From contig NZ_FNFE01000001.1 of NCBI RefSeq assembly GCF_900100335.1, positions 992,001 through 1,056,000 on the forward strand: DNA of 64,000 nucleotides, in the 5' to 3' direction. Below are positions 61,458-64,000 of the stretch, one piece after another. Numbering within the stretch: the first letter of the stretch is position 1; each line of letters begins with the position of its first letter. The notes beneath the pieces were generated by a model, which saw only the letters and a list, made by a program, of their open reading frames with translations, did not search any database and was not told where the DNA came from. This DNA is from Natronorubrum texcoconense. Its GTDB lineage: Archaea > Halobacteriota > Halobacteria > Halobacteriales > Natrialbaceae. A program made the position numbers and the translations under genes.

Positions 61458-63395
61458 TTAGAGGAACCGGAACGTCTCGAGGTTCTTCGGCGCGAAGGTG
61501 CGCATGTTGTAGTCGTGGTAGAGCGCCGAGGAGAGATCCTGCGTGGATCGCTCGTCGCCGTGGACACAGAGGACCTTCTCGGGTCGGGGGTTCATCGTCT
61601 TGACGAAGTTCTCGAGGCCGGCGCGGTCCGCGTGGCCGGAGAAGCCGTCGACGGTTTCGACGTTCATGTTCAGCGACAGCGTCCCGCGGCCGTTGCCGCT
61701 CGAGCCCATCGCACCGACCTCGCTGGTCGGAATCTCGTCCCAGCCGTTCTGGATTCGGCGGCCGAGGGTTCCCTGGGCCTGGTAGCCGACGAAGACGAGC
61801 GTCGAGTCCGGGTCGGGGCCGAGGTGGCCGAGCCAGGACATGATCGGACCGCCGGTAACCATACCGGACGTCGAGAGGATGATGCAGGGTTCGCCGTCGG
61901 CGACCTCCTGTCGCTCCTCCTCGCCGGCGTCGATGTGATTGAACTCCTCGGCGAGGAACGGGTTCTCGTCGTCGTGGAAGATACGATCTCGGAGGTCGTC
62001 GCGCAGATACTCCGGATAGGTCGTGTGGATCGCGGTTGCCTCCCAGATCATCCCGTCCAAGTGGACCGGCATCTCGGGGATGTCGCCGCTGCGCATCGCC
62101 TGCTCGAGAACGAGCATAATCTCCTGTGAGCGACCCACCGCGAACGCGGGGATGACGACTTTACCGCCCCTCTCGTAGGTCTCCGTGATGACCTCTTTGA
62201 GCTTTGCTTCGGAGTCTTGCTGATCGGTCTGGTAATCGTTGCGACCGCCGTAGGTCGACTCGAGGACGAGCGTCTCCACCCGCGGGAAGTCGTTGGTCGC
62301 GCCGTTGAACAGCCGCGTGTCCTCGTAGTGAATGTCACCCGAGAAACAGACGTTGTAGAGGCCGTCGCCGATGTGGAAGTGCGAGACGGCCGAGCCCAGA
62401 ATGTGACCGGCGTTGTGGAAGGTGAGTTTGACGTCGGGTGCGATGTCCGTGACGTCGCCGTACTCGAGCGGGATACAGTGTTTGATCGCCTCACGAACCT
62501 GCTCCGACTCGTACGGCGGCGCGCGGCCTTCCTTGGCCGCGACGTCAAGGTAGTCAAGCGTGAGCAGCCCCATCAGATCTCGCGTGGGCTCGGTACAGTA
62601 GATCGGGCCGTCGTAGCCGTACTTGAACAGCAGCGGGATGAGCGCGGAGTGGTCGAGGTGGGCGTGAGTGAGGACGACCGCGTCGATGGTCTGGGGACCC
62701 GCACCGAGCGCCTCGGGGGCGTGGAGATACGGCACTTCGCCTTCCGCGCCGGGCTTGTCTCCGCAGTCGATGAGAATGCGGGTTTCCGAGGTCGAGAGGA
62801 TAAACGAGGCGCGACCGACCTCGCGACAGCAGCCGAGCGTAGTGATGCGGACGTACTCGTCGTCGGACATCTCCTCGCGGTGGATCTGTCGACCGACCTT
62901 CTCTAAAATGTCGCGTCGCTCGTCGCGTTCCTGTTTGAGGAAACTCCGAACGTTCGAGACCGTCGAGGACTCGATCGGCGGCGTGCGGACGACTTCCGGC
63001 GTCCAGCCGACGCTCTTCGTGATATCGCGAAGCGTCGAGCCGTGACGGCCGATCACCATCCCGGGCTTTTCGGCTTCGATGACGACCTCGCCGGTATCGG
63101 CGTGGAAGTCCAGATCCGTGACCCCCGCCTCCTCGGGGATGACGTTCATAATCTGCTCGCGAGCCTCGTCGGGCCGCGAGAGGACGCTCGGGTCCGGGCG
63201 AACGGTGATCCGCTTTCGGAGTTTACTCGCGAGTTTTCGAATGAGGTCGCCCTGCTGGGCGAACTTCTTCGGGTCGCGGGTGTAGACCACCAGTTCGGGG
63301 CCTTCGTACTTCACCGAGGAGACCGAGATATCGGTCGGTAACTCGCTCGTGATCTCTGCTTTCAAATCGTCGAGTTGCTGCTCTACAGTACTCAT
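61458..63395 (-). CDS. archaeal CPSF1/FttA (beta-CASP ribonuclease, transcription terminator)
   Basis: The 645-aa protein has two KH-type domains (~10-165; MVIGRHGSTLRDITKSVGWT holds the KH GxxG). A metallo-beta-lactamase core follows, with HAHLDHSALIPLLFKYG and NAGHILGSAVSHFHIG, plus a beta-CASP insert with STSGMVTGGPIMSW. The C terminus is the dimer-forming ETFRFL end typical of the family. aCPSF1 (FttA) cleaves RNA at U-rich sites and terminates transcription. The start at 63395 (MSTVEQQLDDLKAE) is chosen over a longer frame at 63446. Confidence 0.95.
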   Translation of the reverse strand: MSTVEQQLDDLKAEITSELPTDISVSSVKYEGPELVVYTRDPKKFAQQGDLIRKLASKLRKRITVRPDPSVLSRPDEAREQIMNVIPEEAGVTDLDFHADTGEVVIEAEKPGMVIGRHGSTLRDITKSVGWTPEVVRTPPIESSTVSNVRSFLKQERDERRDILEKVGRQIHREEMSDDEYVRITTLGCCREVGRASFILSTSETRILIDCGDKPGAEGEVPYLHAPEALGAGPQTIDAVVLTHAHLDHSALIPLLFKYGYDGPIYCTEPTRDLMGLLTLDYLDVAAKEGRAPPYESEQVREAIKHCIPLEYGDVTDIAPDVKLTFHNAGHILGSAVSHFHIGDGLYNVCFSGDIHYEDTRLFNGATNDFPRVETLVLESTYGGRNDYQTDQQDSEAKLKEVITETYERGGKVVIPAFAVGRSQEIMLVLEQAMRSGDIPEMPVHLDGMIWEATAIHTTYPEYLRDDLRDRIFHDDENPFLAEEFNHIDAGEEERQEVADGEPCIILSTSGMVTGGPIMSWLGHLGPDPDSTLVFVGYQAQGTLGRRIQNGWDEIPTSEVGAMGSSGNGRGTLSLNMNVETVDGFSGHADRAGLENFVKTMNPRPEKVLCVHGDERSTQDLSSALYHDYNMRTFAPKNLETFRFL

Positions 63396-63730
63396 AATCG
63401 CCAATTGTGGCTTGCGTGAACTCGCCGCCAGGGAGCGGACGTCCAACAGGATACGTGGAGTCGGGATCCAGTCCTCGAGTCAGTGGCCGCGCGAGAACCG
63501 CCACGCGCCGGCTGCGTCGTCGAGAGCCGTGGTTCTGAAACAACGTCGGTCGTCTGCAGTCCAGTATCCCGGATCATCGCGTTGTACCGTGCTGTGACAA
63601 ACACGCTCCCAGAACGGTTGTCCTGGTTCGTGCGGGAAGATTCCAGGGAGAACCCGCTTATTCGACGCTATTCTTTGCGTCGTATATAAGCCTTCGCAAA
63701 ACCCAGGGCCGTTCGGCACGAACGGGGGGT
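63396..63730. other. divergent intergenic region, no gene
   Basis: Between aCPSF1 and the next gene no coding evidence was seen. A TATA box is present only for the plus-strand gene (63681-63690). Confidence 0.4.
63680..63692 (+). promoter_or_regulatory. TATA promoter of the gene at 63731
   Basis: CGTATATAAGCC precedes the ATG at 63731 by ~45 nt, so transcription starts roughly 18 nt upstream of the start codon. Confidence 0.6.
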
Positions 63731-64000
63731 ATGCACCTGACACCGGAGCGCGTCGCAAACGAGCGTACCTGGGTCGCTGAACGGGTCGAGACTGTCGTTC
63801 CGATCATCAACGGCGTCCGCGACGATCTCGGCGAGATCTTCGACACCGACGTCGACCACGTTACCGAAAGTCAGTATCTCGAGGAAGTCGACGTCGTCTT
63901 CGCGGACGGGGATCTGGCGGTCAACGTCGCCGCGATGGTCGCGATTCTCCGGGATCTCGACGTCGAGGGCGACTATCCCGGCTTCGTCGTCGACGAAATC
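63731..64000 (+). CDS. unrecognised protein, N-terminal part (runs off the window)
   Basis: Ninety residues are visible: MHLTPERVANERTWVAERVE, VVPIINGVRDDLGEIFDTDV and a regular alpha/beta-looking continuation (VDVVFADGDLAVNVAAMVAI). Composition and the promoter support a real gene. The family cannot be named from this part. Confidence 0.7.
   Translation, partial: MHLTPERVANERTWVAERVETVVPIINGVRDDLGEIFDTDVDHVTESQYLEEVDVVFADGDLAVNVAAMVAILRDLDVEGDYPGFVVDEI

Noticed and set aside
63459-63730. Small frames in the aCPSF1 upstream region
   Set aside because: They overlap each other on both strands, have no start with a promoter and no domain likeness.

Overview
The window is haloarchaeal chromosome. 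Proteins are strongly acidic, GC is high, secreted proteins carry twin-arginine (Tat) lipoprotein signals, promoters are archaeal BRE/TATA boxes about 25-30 nt from (often leaderless) start codons, and the informational genes are archaeal: TFB, Rpo3/6/10 subunits, primase PriS, GINS, CDC48, aCPSF1/FttA, RtcB-archease. The mix of genes suggests a Natrialbales-type genus (inference only; no species can be named).

Layout. 1-1162: end of an archaeal mevalonate block (isopentenyl phosphate kinase, mevalonate kinase) on the minus strand. 1163-8296: an accessory block between mvk and rps2 with a PhnDCE-like ABC importer, a ThiR-type HTH-ThiN regulator, a frameshifted ThiN remnant, a DUF354/glycosyltransferase pair, a PATE-like non-coding IS200/IS605 relative and a 40-aa membrane protein. 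8297-14760: the minus-strand ribosomal/RNA polymerase operon, transcribed tRNA-Ser, rps13, rps4, rps11, rpoD, tRNA-Leu, rpl18e, rpl13, rps9, rpoN, rpoK, eno, rps2. Beside tRNA-Leu lies a hairpin that repeats the tRNA 3' end. 14956-22839: acyl-CoA ligase, a DUF4129/DUF58 membrane operon, MoaA, a Bat-type HTH regulator and a small protein.

22888-24217 and about 53729-55165 are solo TnpB (IS1341-type) elements; the second tnpB carries an in-frame palindromic insertion. 24541-30761: RtcB and archease (tRNA splicing/RNA repair) with a lipoprotein and a DoxX protein between them, a GNAT enzyme, a stand-alone lipoyl-acyltransferase-like catalytic domain and a membrane-anchored protein. 31083-33032 is a low-GC island with transposon debris, a Tat-exported protein of unknown family and a divergent three-helix membrane protein. 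33329-36234: DUF2071, then primase-GINS. 36443-36965 is a hairpin-rich non-coding element with inverted-repeat ends.

37127-51084: peroxiredoxin, a small Hsp20-like gene with cdc48, alpha/beta hydrolase, PanB, HAD phosphatases, a tandem pair of paralogous Tat lipoproteins with matching promoters, a second Bat-type regulator, GfcR and two acidic lipoproteins. 51286-64000: TFB, RNase HI and its operon partner, RosR/PadR-like regulator, pyrophosphatase, an alkaline-phosphatase-superfamily enzyme, DUF371, endonuclease III, BluB, an EamA half-transporter, aCPSF1/FttA and the start of an unrecognised gene.

The best candidates for something new are the low-GC exported-protein/membrane-protein pair (31472-33032), the palindrome inserted inside tnpB (53942-53995), the 0.5-kb hairpin element (36443-36965), the tRNA-Leu-derived hairpin (12053-12128) and the possible link between a PhnDCE-like importer and ThiR.
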